From DATLOJ01 sp035536315 (lineage in GTDB: Bacteria; Actinomycetota; CADDZG01; JAHWKV01), in NCBI GenBank assembly GCA_035536315.1, contig DATLOJ010000058.1, positions 1-60,849 on the forward strand: 60,849 bases of DNA, read 5' to 3'. Position 1 is the stretch's first letter. Every line of letters begins with the position of its first letter. The notes beneath the pieces were generated by a model. That model was not told the origin of the DNA. It searched no databases and saw only the letters and a list, made by a program, of their open reading frames with translations. The position numbers were made by a program, and so were the translations under genes. Positions 34,673 through 43,003 of this stretch are shown here, in pieces.

Positions 34673-34999
34673 CTACTCGGTGGTCGTTGCCTTGCGCGTG
34701 GAAGTTCTCTTCTTGGCCGTCCCCGCCGCCCCTTCTGCCTTTGCCTTCGTAACTCTTCTGACGGGAACGTCGTGGTCGTGAATGTGTGCCTCATGCACGT
34801 GCTCGTTCTCGAAGTTTTGATGTGGATAGTGCGAATGCGTTACTTCAGGGTGATCGTGCTCATGGGAGTGCTGTGAGCTCAGATGATCGAACCCGCCGGT
34901 CATGTCGTTGAAGTTATGAGTGACGTGATAATGAGAGTGGGTGTGGACAATGGCCTGGTGGTGATGACTCTCCCACTGATCTTCTTCTGAGTGGCTCAT
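34673..34999 (-). CDS. Histidine-rich small protein with a basic Lys/Thr tail
   Basis: 108 residues from ATG 34999, which has AAAGGA upstream. About 20 of the first 85 residues are His, in clusters such as THSHYHVTHNF, HSHEHDHPEVTHSHYPHQNF and EHVHEAHIHDHD, so metal (Zn, Ni, Co or Cu) binding is likely. The last 25 residues (KAKAEGAAGTAKKRTSTRK) resemble a histone H1-like DNA-binding tail. No signal peptide or membrane segment is present, so it is cytoplasmic. The well-spaced MTGGFDHLSS core between His blocks looks conserved rather than random. I know of no assigned function. The frame extends to 35122, but the added residues lack His and have no ribosome site. Confidence 0.75.
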   Translation of the reverse strand: MSHSEEDQWESHHHQAIVHTHSHYHVTHNFNDMTGGFDHLSSQHSHEHDHPEVTHSHYPHQNFENEHVHEAHIHDHDVPVRRVTKAKAEGAAGTAKKRTSTRKATTTE

Positions 35000-35012
35000 C
35001 TCTCGTCCTTTC

Positions 35013-35041
35013 CGTTCTTGAACGAAGACTCTGCTAGCAGA
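35013..35041. promoter_or_regulatory. Two adjacent palindromes upstream of the histidine-rich gene
   Basis: CGTTCTTGAACG (35013-35024, 5-bp arms) and TCTGCTAGCAGA (35030-35041, perfect 12-bp palindrome) lie 14-42 bp upstream of the ATG. They may be operator half-sites or leader hairpins; the next gene upstream, at 35082, runs the same way. Confidence 0.45.
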
Positions 35042-35081
35042 CCTTAAGGGCTGAGACGTGAAATCCCCTAATCGTGCTCTC

Positions 35082-35393
35082 TCAGTCCCCCTGCACCCCA
35101 GGCTCATGTGGGCCCTCCGCACTCTGCGTGACCTTTCGAAGCGTTTTCAGAAGCCGCTCCGAGAGTTCATCCGACCCTTTCATCTGCCTGAACCTGATAC
35201 CTCCGCGCTGACGGTCCGCCTTTGAGATCGCATATTCGAGAAGCGAGCGATGCATTTCAGAAAGTGGGGACCGAGTTTCCCGATCAGCAAGCTGGAGCCT
35301 CAACGCATCTGAGTCCAGATGCAGTCGGTTGTAATAAATGCGCTCTACTGCCGACGCAAACTCGGGTTCGTAGTTACCTGATTCCTCGGTCAA
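35082..35393 (-). CDS. Small hypothetical protein, charged and helical
   Basis: 103 residues from TTG 35393, which overlaps the aldo/keto reductase stop as TTGA. Composition is Glu/Arg/Leu-rich and predicted mostly helical (SAVERIYYNRLHLDSDALRL, MHRSLLEYAISKADRQRG). No signal peptide, membrane segment or Cys is present. I do not recognise the family. Its coupling to the reductase gene is the only context. The frame continues upstream into the reductase gene, but the overlap would be 150 bp, so the coupled TTG was chosen. Confidence 0.55.
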   Translation of the reverse strand: MTEESGNYEPEFASAVERIYYNRLHLDSDALRLQLADRETRSPLSEMHRSLLEYAISKADRQRGGIRFRQMKGSDELSERLLKTLRKVTQSAEGPHEPGVQGD

Positions 35394-36358
35394 GATCGTG
35401 CGGCGAGAAACACAACGCTCTCGATCTCGTGCATCTGTTCTGTCGAAAGAGGTCCGTTCTGCATAGCGGTCGCGTTCTCCTCGACCTGAGATACCGACTT
35501 GAAGCCTGGAATTGGAAGTGTCTTCTCGCTTTTGGCCCACAACCAGGCCAGAGCACCCTGCGCGAGAGTCCGTCCGTTGCTGGTGAGGATCTCGCGCACC
35601 GCCTCGAGTTTTGTCAGCTCCTCTGCCCTCTGCCCTTCGTCAAACTTCCACGAGCGTCGAACGTCGTCCTCAGGAAGGGTCGTGTTTCTGTTGAACTTTC
35701 CCGTTAGGACTCCCATGCCGAGGGGGCCTCGATTAAGGCTTGCAAGGTTTAACTCCTCACAGACCTGAAGAGTTTCGAGGTTTCCACCGAAGACGTTCAG
35801 GTGTTGCTGAACGGCCGTGCAGTTTGGTCCCTCTGCAAACAGCCGGGTCCTTTCCGGATCGTCCGTGCTCCATCCATAGGTTCGGATTTTGCCCTCTTCA
35901 ACCAGTTCCTCCAGGGTCTCCCTGACGGTCACGGCCTCCTTCAAGTCGTGACCGGCGGAATGAAACTGATACAGATCGATGGAATCGATCCCAAGCCTTT
36001 GAAGACTCTCCTCGCAAGCCTTTTTGATGCCGGCCGGTGAGACGTCGGCGCCGGTGACTTTTCGGCTTGTCTCATCGAATGTTGCTGTGAACTTAGTAGC
36101 GACGACAATCCCGTTTCTTTTGCCCTTGAGTGCCCTCCCGAGAATCCGCTCGCTGTGTCCGCACCCGTAGACGTTGGCGGTGTCGAACAGGTTTACTCCC
36201 AGATCAATCGCGCGATGGATCCCCTTGATCGACTCTTGATCGTCGACTTCCCCCCATCCAATCGGATCGTCACCGCGCCAAGCAGGTCCGCCAATGGCCC
36301 AGCACCCCATCCCAACCGCGCTCACTTCGATCCCACTTCGTCCAAGAGTTCTATTCAA
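35390..36358 (-). CDS. Aldo/keto reductase
   Basis: 322 residues. (beta/alpha)8 NADPH-dependent reductase: the catalytic tetrad Asp59 and Tyr64 (NLFDTANVYGCGHSE), Lys89 (VVATKF) and His133 (YQFHSAG) are all present. The usual C-terminal NADPH-binding IPGFKSVSQVEEN is also seen. It reduces aldehydes or ketones in the cytoplasm; the substrate is not predictable. It is divergent from the F420-type oxidoreductase gene with a 116-bp gap, and its stop overlaps the start of the small helical protein gene. Confidence 0.94.
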   Translation of the reverse strand: MNRTLGRSGIEVSAVGMGCWAIGGPAWRGDDPIGWGEVDDQESIKGIHRAIDLGVNLFDTANVYGCGHSERILGRALKGKRNGIVVATKFTATFDETSRKVTGADVSPAGIKKACEESLQRLGIDSIDLYQFHSAGHDLKEAVTVRETLEELVEEGKIRTYGWSTDDPERTRLFAEGPNCTAVQQHLNVFGGNLETLQVCEELNLASLNRGPLGMGVLTGKFNRNTTLPEDDVRRSWKFDEGQRAEELTKLEAVREILTSNGRTLAQGALAWLWAKSEKTLPIPGFKSVSQVEENATAMQNGPLSTEQMHEIESVVFLAARS

Positions 36359-36474
36359 GGTCTTCTCCTATACCGCCCATTGATTGCACGGCGATCCACG
36401 AAGGATTGACTCACGCCTGCGGGGCAAATCTCTCTCCACCAACCTACCCAGTTCAGGCGGTTAGCATCGGCCCC

Positions 36475-37413
36475 GTGGAGATCTCTCTCATGATCGAAGG
36501 GCAGATGGGACTCAATTGGCCTCGGTGGAAAGTCATCGTCGATCTGGTTGAGAGTTCGGGTTTTGCGGGGCTGTTTCGATCTGACCACTTCACGAATCCC
36601 ACCCCACCCGATTACGACTCTCTCGAGCTCATCGTCTCCCTCGTTTACGTAGCCGATCACACGCAGAGGATTCACTTTGGTCAGCTCGTATCGCCTATCT
36701 CCTTTCGCAACCCGGTATTTCTTGCGCGGCAGGCGGCTGCGATTTCAGACCTTAGTGGCGGCCGCATGGTCCTCGGGGTCGGGGCGGGCTGGCAGGAAAG
36801 GGAACATGAAACGTTCGGCTTCGATCTTGGCTCCGTCAAGGAACGTTTTCAACGTCTCGGCGAAGCTCTCGAGATCATCACGAAGCTCCTTCGAAGCGAC
36901 GAGCCGGTCGTTTTCCGCGGGAAGCACTTCAGCGTGAACGGAGCAAGGGTTTCGCCTAAACCTACAGAGCCCGTTCCGGTGCTGCTCGGGGGAAATGGGC
37001 CCAAGAGATCTCTTCCTCTTGCCGCGCGCTACGCGGACTGGTGGAACGGCAGCTGGGGTGACGCGGAAACATTCAAAGGAAAGTCCGACTTGCTCGACGA
37101 GCTACTTGAAACCGAAAATAGAAAGGCCTCAGATCTCAAGAGAACGGTCATGGTTCCATTGTTTTTTGGAAGGGACGATGCGGCCGCGCATGAGCGGATG
37201 GGCCCGCTAAAGAATCATCCGATGATGCAAGGAGAATCGCCGTCAAGGGCTGTACAAATCGCCGCGAAACACGGAATGGTTGCCGGCTCTGGGGAGCGGG
37301 TGAAGGAACAGCTCGACGCGCTCGAGAGTTCGGGGGTTCAGGAAGTGATGCTGCAATGGTTCCAGCTCGATGACCTGGAGGGACTAAAGGAGTTCGCCGA
37401 GCTCCTCGGATGA
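36475..37413 (+). CDS. LLM class (luciferase-like) F420-dependent oxidoreductase
   Basis: 312 residues from GTG 36475. TIM-barrel luciferase-like family: an N-terminal EISLMIEGQMGLNWPRWK, then LFRSDHF, VSPISFRNPVFLARQAAAI, and RMVLGVGAGWQEREHETFG, the F420-binding glycine loop region. Many such enzymes use coenzyme F420, which is widespread in actinobacteria, but FMN cannot be excluded. The frame continues upstream to 36406; those residues (THACGANLSPP) do not fit the family, whose members start at the equivalent of this GTG. It is divergent from the aldo/keto reductase gene. Confidence 0.9.
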   Translation: MEISLMIEGQMGLNWPRWKVIVDLVESSGFAGLFRSDHFTNPTPPDYDSLELIVSLVYVADHTQRIHFGQLVSPISFRNPVFLARQAAAISDLSGGRMVLGVGAGWQEREHETFGFDLGSVKERFQRLGEALEIITKLLRSDEPVVFRGKHFSVNGARVSPKPTEPVPVLLGGNGPKRSLPLAARYADWWNGSWGDAETFKGKSDLLDELLETENRKASDLKRTVMVPLFFGRDDAAAHERMGPLKNHPMMQGESPSRAVQIAAKHGMVAGSGERVKEQLDALESSGVQEVMLQWFQLDDLEGLKEFAELLG

Positions 37414-37593
37414 CGAAAACGGCTCGGGAATCTGGATTTCTTGTAGCTGCACTGAGTCCTTCAGCCGCCCGATAAAGGTCTTCTCAGCGCTCATCTTGTC
37501 ATCCGCGATTTGCCATTCGACGCAGTAAAGCTCGCTGCCGACCACCCCGATGTCGTCATCGACTCCTGAAACATCGACTGTGCTTTTGGGCAT
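37384..37593 (-). CDS. Possible small hypothetical protein
   Basis: 69 residues from ATG 37593, in the 300-bp gap between the LLM gene and the helicase gene, overlapping the convergent LLM end by 30 bp. It is acidic and has one pattern suggestive of a small beta protein (YCVEWQIADDKMSAEKTFIG). A GGAG element sits only two bases before the ATG. Codon use resembles the neighbours, but the length is short and no family is recognised. It may be chance. The rest of the gap (37594-37715) shows nothing recognisable apart from a small GAGC/GCTC hairpin at 37639-37650. Confidence 0.4.
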   Translation of the reverse strand: MPKSTVDVSGVDDDIGVVGSELYCVEWQIADDKMSAEKTFIGRLKDSVQLQEIQIPEPFSSSEELGELL

Positions 37594-37715
37594 GCTCCAA
37601 TGGTGAGGCAAACCGGGCGAATCGACAAGCCTTTTTTTGAGCTTTTGCTCGGTCAGGCGGTCTTATGATCCCAGCGGTTGCAACAGCAAGGCTCTGTCCA
37701 GCGTGGAGAGCGAGG

Positions 37716-38957
37716 TCAACGGCGGCGGCGGCCTCTGCCTCTCGTTCCTCCGCCTCTGCTCCTAAAGACAACTCTGGGCGAGACGATGGGAATGTCGGAC
37801 TCCCCCAGTTCCGTCTCCAATTTGAGCCTTTGCGCAAGCCGAGAGAAGTCGGAAACCTGATCGGGTAGCAGCAAAGTGATGACTTCTCCCGCGCGGCCGG
37901 CACGTGCCGTACGACCGGCTCGGTGTACATAAGCCTTGTCGTCCTCCGGAGGGTCGAAGTTGACCACGTGTGTGATGTGATCGAGGTCCAAACCGCGCGC
38001 GGCTACCTCTGTCGCAACGAGGACGTCCGCTTTCCCCGATTCGAACCTGGCGAGCGTTCTTTCGCGCGCGGGCTGGGTCATGTCTCCGTGCAACGCCTGC
38101 GCCTTGAACCCCTGGTTTTTCAAGGTGCGCGCTACCCGGTCCGCCGCCCTCTTTGTACGCGTGAAGATAAGGACAAGGCCTCTTTCCCCGGCAGCCAGCT
38201 CCCTGACGAGCAGATCCGTCTTCGAATCTCTGTCTGTCGTGAGAAACCGATGCGTGGCTTCTGCCACCACCGGCCGGGCTTCGATGACCTCATGAAGAAC
38301 AGGATCCTTTGTATATCTGGACGCCAGACGCCCCACCTCGCCATCGAGCGTTGCGGAAAACATCATCGACTGTCGCTTTGTAGGCAGCATTCCGAGGATT
38401 CGGGATACATCTGGCAGAAAACCCATATCAAGCATGCGGTCGGCTTCGTCGAGGACGCAGACGGAAACCGCATCCAATCGAAGAAGCTTGCGGCCCACCA
38501 GATCAATCAGCCGGCCGGGAGTTGCGACGATGATTTGAGACTTCGAGGCTTTTTTGGCCTGCTCGTTGATTCCGACCCCGCCGTAAACGGTGGCTACCTT
38601 CAATCTCTTGACGTCTGCAATTCCTCTGAACTCCAGAGCAACCTGAGTAGCAAGTTCCCGGGTGGGCGTCAGTATCAATGCGGACGGCCCTCGCTCCGAT
38701 CCGGTCAGCCCTTGAACGATCGGGATCGCGAAGGCGAGTGTCTTCCCCGAGCCGGTGCGGGACTTTGCGAGGACATCCTTGCCCGCCAGGGCATCCTTTA
38801 GAACCATTGCTTGAATTGGAAATGTGCCGTTTATGTTTCTCATCGCGAGAGCATCAACAATCTCCTCCGCAACCCCAAACTGACCGAACTCGGTTTTGGT
38901 CGCGGGAATCTCCAGAGGCGTCTCGATAACAGGTTCAGATCGCGATGTTTGGGTCAT
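37716..38957 (-). CDS. DEAD-box RNA helicase (RhlE-like)
   Basis: 413 residues. All helicase motifs are seen: the Q motif region MRNINGTFPIQAMVL, motif I SRTGSGKT, Ia PTRELATQV, II VLDEADRML, III SATL, IV LIFTRTK, V ATEVAARGLDLD and VI HRAGRTARAG. The C-terminus (FRSRGGGTRGRGRRRR) is a short Arg/Gly tail for RNA contact. It unwinds RNA, often in ribosome assembly or cold adaptation. It is divergent from the phosphatase gene, 44 bp away. Confidence 0.95.
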   Translation of the reverse strand: MTQTSRSEPVIETPLEIPATKTEFGQFGVAEEIVDALAMRNINGTFPIQAMVLKDALAGKDVLAKSRTGSGKTLAFAIPIVQGLTGSERGPSALILTPTRELATQVALEFRGIADVKRLKVATVYGGVGINEQAKKASKSQIIVATPGRLIDLVGRKLLRLDAVSVCVLDEADRMLDMGFLPDVSRILGMLPTKRQSMMFSATLDGEVGRLASRYTKDPVLHEVIEARPVVAEATHRFLTTDRDSKTDLLVRELAAGERGLVLIFTRTKRAADRVARTLKNQGFKAQALHGDMTQPARERTLARFESGKADVLVATEVAARGLDLDHITHVVNFDPPEDDKAYVHRAGRTARAGRAGEVITLLLPDQVSDFSRLAQRLKLETELGESDIPIVSPRVVFRSRGGGTRGRGRRRR

Positions 38958-39001
38958 ATATGTGTCTTGAATAATTGCCGGGCCTTCCAGGCGGACGTAT
39001 T

Positions 39002-41326
39002 GTGAACTCCCTCATTATGGCCCTCAAAGTGGACGCCGTGGCTTCATCCGACGAAAGTCCATTTATTCCCCGAGGAATCGGCGGTCAGCTTACCGATCTC
39101 CGCAGCATGCTTCCTAAGGGGCAGATGCTGCCCGCCCGCACCTGGGAGGCCCGCCATCGCGGCATCCTCGTGCTTCTGTGGTTTCACGTTGTGCTGGTGC
39201 CCATCTTCGCGACTGTCAGGGGATTTTCGGTTCTTCATGCGGTCCTGGAGGGGTCGGCTGTGGGAATTCCCGCGGCGATAGCGACCGCTCCAAGACTTGG
39301 GCGGAGATTGAGAACCGTCGCTGCAAGCATTGGAATCCTGTCGGCCTCGGGCGTTCTGGTGCACCTGTCCGGAGGTTTGATCGAGATGCACTTTCACTTT
39401 TTCGTGATGGTGACGGTCGTCGCCCTCTATCAGGACTGGATCCCTTTTTTGGTCGCGATTGGCTACGTTCTTGTCCACCATGGCCTGGTCGGAGTAATCG
39501 ACCCCCGGTCGGTGTTCAACCACCAGGCCGCGATTGACAAACCCTGGACCTGGGCCGGCATCCATGCGTTCTTCATCGCCGGAATCAGCGTTGTATGCCT
39601 TGTTACCTGGAGATTGAACGAAAGCCTCTTATCGAGCAGAACTCGCGCTGAAAAGGAAAGAGCGGAGCTGTACGAATCGGAAAAAGTCGCCCGGGGACAA
39701 GCCGAGCGGGCCCAGCAACGATTGACTCTTCTTGCTGAGGCAAGCCAGCGAATGATCTCCAGCCTGGACTCGAACAAGACCCTTCAGGACGTTGCCGAGC
39801 TCACCGTTCCGGCTTTGGCCGACATCTGCCTCGTAGACGTAATCGAAGAGGACTCAACCATTCGCAGGTGGGCCGCGGTGGACGGGATAGACCGAAACGG
39901 AGCAATCGCCGGTTCGATGAGAGATGAGGCCCTCGATCTATCCGATTCCATGAACCCCATAGTGGAGGTATTGAGGACGGGTGTCTCCCGCGTCATGGAA
40001 GAGATGCCTACGCCTGAGATTGCGCACGCTCTTGTGGGGGTGGTTGCGTCCGCGGGGGTTGTTCCGACCTCGGCCATCATCGTCCCCCTCGAAGGACACA
40101 AGGGAATACTGGGGAGCATTTCATTCTTTACCGTGGCGGAATCGGGCCGGGCACTCGAGCCCGAGGACCTTCCGCTTGCGAGTGAGCTTGGCAGAAGGGC
40201 GGGAACGGCCCTCGAGAATTCCCGGTTATACGCCAGGGAAAGAACGGTCGCGGAAACCCTTCAGAGGAGCCTGTTGCCCGTTCATCTTCCGGAGATCCCT
40301 GGCCTCGAATCGGGAGCCCGCTACCTGCCCGGCGGCCCGGGCGTAGAGGTGGGCGGCGATTGGTACGACGTGTTTCTTCTTCCGGGGGGATCAGTTGGAA
40401 TTGCCATGGGAGACGTGATGGGCCGGGGGATTCCTGCAGCTTCTTTGATGGGACAGCTGCGAAATGCCTTGCGCGCCTTCGCCTACGACAACCTCCCGCC
40501 GGCAGAAATACTCCAAAAGCTGCACAGGCTGGTTCAGGCGGATGAGTCCGAATACCTTGCAACGGCGGTGTACGCGACATGGGATCCGGATGATGGGACT
40601 CTACGTATGGCAAATGCGGCTCACCCCCCTCCCCTGTTGGTTACAGGAAGTGGCAATAGATTCGTGAAAGAAGCAACGTCGGCCCCCCTCGGCGCCATCC
40701 CACACATCACATTCGAGGAGACGGCCTTTGCGCTCATCGAAGGCGACACGCTCATTCTCTATACGGACGGGCTCGTTGAAGATCGCAATACGGCCCTCGA
40801 CGCCGGGTTGGGGCATCTCATGAAGGCTGTTGAGAGCGGGCCGTCGAACGTGGACCAGTTGAGTGGGTGGATCGTCTCGGAAACGTTGAGAGACCGGGTT
40901 ACGGATGACGATGTTGCCGTGCTGGTCATCCGTCCCTCGCAGTCGACAACCCGGATCTCGCTGAACGTTCCTGCAGACCCTCGAATGCTCGCGCCGCTAC
41001 GTTCGACCCTTCGCAGATGGCTAACGCGAAATGGCATCGGCCCCGACGCCACTTACGGCATCCTTCTTGCGTGTGGTGAGGCGTGCGCGAATGCAATCGA
41101 ACATGGATCCAAGCCCTACACGGGACACTTCCAACTAGAAGCACTGGCAGAAGAGGGTGAGCTAAGAATCGCAGTCAAGGATGAGGGGACCTGGCGTCCC
41201 AACCGCCCCACCGAAGGGGGCCGGGGCATTGGGATCATGGAGTCCTTCGCCAAACATCTGGACTTAACCAAGACACCGGAGGGCACGACCGTAACTCTCA
41301 GTTGGTCGGATGAGGTATTCCGGTGA
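39002..41326 (+). CDS. Membrane sensor protein phosphatase: TM domain, GAF, SpoIIE-type PP2C and anti-sigma kinase domain
   Basis: 774 residues from GTG 39002 (AGGCGG seven bases before it). Domains in order: about five membrane segments (50-205, with LIEMHFHFFVMVTVVALYQD), a coiled helix, a GAF-like domain (about 255-410), a SpoIIE/PP2C phosphatase (about 425-630; GGDWYDVFLL, MGDVMGRGI, LYTDGLVEDRN, DDDVAVLVI), and a C-terminal HATPase domain of RsbW type (about 640-770; ACGEACANAIEHG, GGRGIGIMESF). It joins a Ser/Thr phosphatase and an anti-sigma-type kinase on one chain. It should control the STAS protein encoded next, with which it shares the GTGA overlap. The signal is probably a membrane or small-ligand cue. 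Confidence 0.93.
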   Translation: MNSLIMALKVDAVASSDESPFIPRGIGGQLTDLRSMLPKGQMLPARTWEARHRGILVLLWFHVVLVPIFATVRGFSVLHAVLEGSAVGIPAAIATAPRLGRRLRTVAASIGILSASGVLVHLSGGLIEMHFHFFVMVTVVALYQDWIPFLVAIGYVLVHHGLVGVIDPRSVFNHQAAIDKPWTWAGIHAFFIAGISVVCLVTWRLNESLLSSRTRAEKERAELYESEKVARGQAERAQQRLTLLAEASQRMISSLDSNKTLQDVAELTVPALADICLVDVIEEDSTIRRWAAVDGIDRNGAIAGSMRDEALDLSDSMNPIVEVLRTGVSRVMEEMPTPEIAHALVGVVASAGVVPTSAIIVPLEGHKGILGSISFFTVAESGRALEPEDLPLASELGRRAGTALENSRLYARERTVAETLQRSLLPVHLPEIPGLESGARYLPGGPGVEVGGDWYDVFLLPGGSVGIAMGDVMGRGIPAASLMGQLRNALRAFAYDNLPPAEILQKLHRLVQADESEYLATAVYATWDPDDGTLRMANAAHPPPLLVTGSGNRFVKEATSAPLGAIPHITFEETAFALIEGDTLILYTDGLVEDRNTALDAGLGHLMKAVESGPSNVDQLSGWIVSETLRDRVTDDDVAVLVIRPSQSTTRISLNVPADPRMLAPLRSTLRRWLTRNGIGPDATYGILLACGEACANAIEHGSKPYTGHFQLEALAEEGELRIAVKDEGTWRPNRPTEGGRGIGIMESFAKHLDLTKTPEGTTVTLSWSDEVFR

Positions 41327-41679
41327 CCGCCCATGCGCACTTCGACGTGGTTAACACGAAAGACCTGACCACGGTGTCGATCACGGGTGAAGTGGACCTT
41401 TCCAATGCTGAAGAAGTAGCCGGAAAGCTCTTCGACACAGTCAAACCGGAGTCGCTTGGCCTCGTGTTGGACATTTCAGAGGTTCGCTACATGGATTCCA
41501 GCGGTATCAGTGTCCTGTTCGAGATGAGCAGGACGCTTTCAGCCCGCCGCCAATCAATGTCGCTCGTAGTACCGGAGGCTTCACCCCTGCGACCGCTTAT
41601 TGATCTAACAAGAATCCAGCTCGCGGTCAACGTGAGCGAGACAGTCGAAGAGGCGAAGGAGGCGGCCACCCGCCCCTAA
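41323..41679 (+). CDS. STAS domain anti-sigma factor antagonist (RsbV/SpoIIAA type)
   Basis: 118 residues. The STAS core contains SITGEVDLSNAEEVAGKL and the phospho-site loop MDSSGISVLFEM with Ser59/Ser60. In the family the unphosphorylated form binds the anti-sigma kinase, releasing a sigma factor; phosphorylation by the kinase domain and dephosphorylation by the PP2C domain switch it. The GTG start overlaps the phosphatase stop (GTGA), so the two are made together. No cognate sigma factor gene lies beside them. Confidence 0.94.
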   Translation: MTAHAHFDVVNTKDLTTVSITGEVDLSNAEEVAGKLFDTVKPESLGLVLDISEVRYMDSSGISVLFEMSRTLSARRQSMSLVVPEASPLRPLIDLTRIQLAVNVSETVEEAKEAATRP

Positions 41680-41717
41680 ATGAGTTGCCCCTGCAGCCTT
41701 AGAGTCCATATTCCGCC

Positions 41718-42578
41718 ATGCGAGGTCTAACTAAAGAAAACCTAAGGCACCTGTCGGTCATGCTGCGCCGGGGAAAGCGGTCCGCCCCGGCCATCTACGA
41801 GAGCATCGGACCGGACAATTTTCTCGCGCCGGCCCCCGGCTGGCTGAACATCGGCTTGTGGGAGTCAGAGCCGAATTTTCAGGATGCAGAGGGCGCCTGC
41901 CGGGCCCTGGTTCAAGAACTTTGCGGACCCCTTCCGTCGTCGGCCACTTTGCTCGACGTTGGCAATGGATTGGGGGCACAAGACCCAGTGATCAAGGAAG
42001 CACTCCATCCGGTTCAGTTGATTGCCGTCAACATCACTCATAGCCAACTAACCGCCGGCAGAAGCAGACTTGCCGAGGCCAACGCAGAGCCGGTCGTCGC
42101 TGATGCCGTCGAGCTCCCGTTCCGGAGTAATGCAGTGAACGGAATCATCAGCGTCGAGGCCGCATTTCACTTCAGCTCACGGCGTGAATTTTTCAGGGAA
42201 GCGTTTCGGGTCCTCACTCCGGGCGGAGCCATTTCTCTGTCCGACATCACTGTAGAGAGGCGTCCCACGAATTTGAGGCTGAAACTCATCGCTCTCGCGG
42301 AGCTGCGTGTTTGGGGCGTTCGATTCGATGCAGCAGTTCCCGGTGCGACGATATGCAAATGGCTCGAAGAAGCCGGCTTCACAGAAGTACAGCTGAGTTT
42401 CGTGACGAAGCGAACGATCGATCCCGCCGTCGAGTTTTTCAGGCAGAAGTTGAATCGTTCCGAAGACGTCCCCGCCATGCACAGATTCGCCGGAAGCCAC
42501 GTTGTGGAAGGGTGGGCATCATTGCGTGAGGCCGGAGTAATCGAATATGCATTGATCAGCGCGCGAAAGGCTCAATAA
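41718..42578 (+). CDS. Class I SAM-dependent methyltransferase
   Basis: 286 residues. SAM-binding Rossmann motif I LLDVGNGLGAQDP (about 78-90), motif II region EPVVADAVELPF and motif III AFRVLTPGGAISLSD. The layout resembles the small-molecule O- or C-methyltransferases of the EryG/gamma-tocopherol type, including NIGLWESEP before motif I. No partner genes hint at a substrate. It is 38 bp after the STAS gene, with a weak ribosome site, and is followed by a strong hairpin (42638-42670). Confidence 0.88.
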   Translation: MRGLTKENLRHLSVMLRRGKRSAPAIYESIGPDNFLAPAPGWLNIGLWESEPNFQDAEGACRALVQELCGPLPSSATLLDVGNGLGAQDPVIKEALHPVQLIAVNITHSQLTAGRSRLAEANAEPVVADAVELPFRSNAVNGIISVEAAFHFSSRREFFREAFRVLTPGGAISLSDITVERRPTNLRLKLIALAELRVWGVRFDAAVPGATICKWLEEAGFTEVQLSFVTKRTIDPAVEFFRQKLNRSEDVPAMHRFAGSHVVEGWASLREAGVIEYALISARKAQ

Positions 42579-42637
42579 CCCACCGCCGAGTTGAGTAGCT
42601 GCTACACTGTTTGCGGTTGTAGAGGTCGGTTTCAATG

Positions 42638-42670
42638 AACGCCGCGGAGCTACGAGGCCGTGGCGTTTTT
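42638..42670 (+). terminator. Hairpin with T-run: terminator of the methyltransferase gene or attenuator of the cold-shock gene
   Basis: 10-bp stem (AACGCCGCGG / CCGTGGCGTT with one G-T pair), ten-base loop, followed by TTTTT. It lies 60 bp after the methyltransferase stop and 65 bp before the cold-shock start. Confidence 0.7.
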
Positions 42671-42734
42671 GTTTATCTGGACCCAATCTGCAGCACTTTT
42701 CGCCGCATTGCGGCAAAGGAAGGAGGGAACAGAT

Positions 42735-42932
42735 ATGCGTGGAACCGTTAAGTGGTTCAGCGATGAGAAAGGCTTCGGCTTCATTTCGCAAGAAGGTGGC
42801 GAGGACGTATTCGTCCATCACAGCGGAATCGTTGGCATGGGCTTCAAGTCGCTGTCCGAAGGACAGATCGTCGAATTCGAGGTCAATACGGGCCCTAAGG
42901 GCCTGCAGGCAACCAACGTTCGACCGGTCTAA
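42735..42932 (+). CDS. cspA: Cold-shock protein (CspA family)
   Basis: 65 residues from ATG 42735, which has a strong AAGGAGGG site. The RNA-binding motifs GTVKWFSDEKGFGFI (RNP1 KGFGFI) and DVFVHHSGI (RNP2) are intact. These proteins melt RNA secondary structure and act as anti-terminators. The 156-bp upstream gap includes the T-run hairpin at 42638-42670; if the promoter is upstream of it, the leader could be attenuated as in other csp genes. A perfect terminator follows at 42951. Confidence 0.96.
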   Translation: MRGTVKWFSDEKGFGFISQEGGEDVFVHHSGIVGMGFKSLSEGQIVEFEVNTGPKGLQATNVRPV

Positions 42933-42950
42933 GACCATTCATTGATGAAT

Positions 42951-42984
42951 AAGGGAGCTCCGAAAGGGGCTCCCTTATTTCTTT
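42951..42984 (+). terminator. Intrinsic terminator of the cold-shock gene
   Basis: Perfect 11-bp stem (AAGGGAGCTCC / GGGGCTCCCTT with one T-G pair) closed by a GAAA tetraloop and followed by ATTTCTTT. It also separates this gene from the convergent phosphoesterase gene at 43004. Confidence 0.9.
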
Positions 42985-43003
42985 CCAAATTCGCTCAAAA
43001 GCT

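Noticed and set aside
37631..37650. Small hairpin GAGC-TTTT-GCTC next to a T-run after the LLM gene
   Set aside because: The T-run is before, not after, the hairpin on the plus strand, and on the minus strand it becomes A; the stem is only 4 bp.
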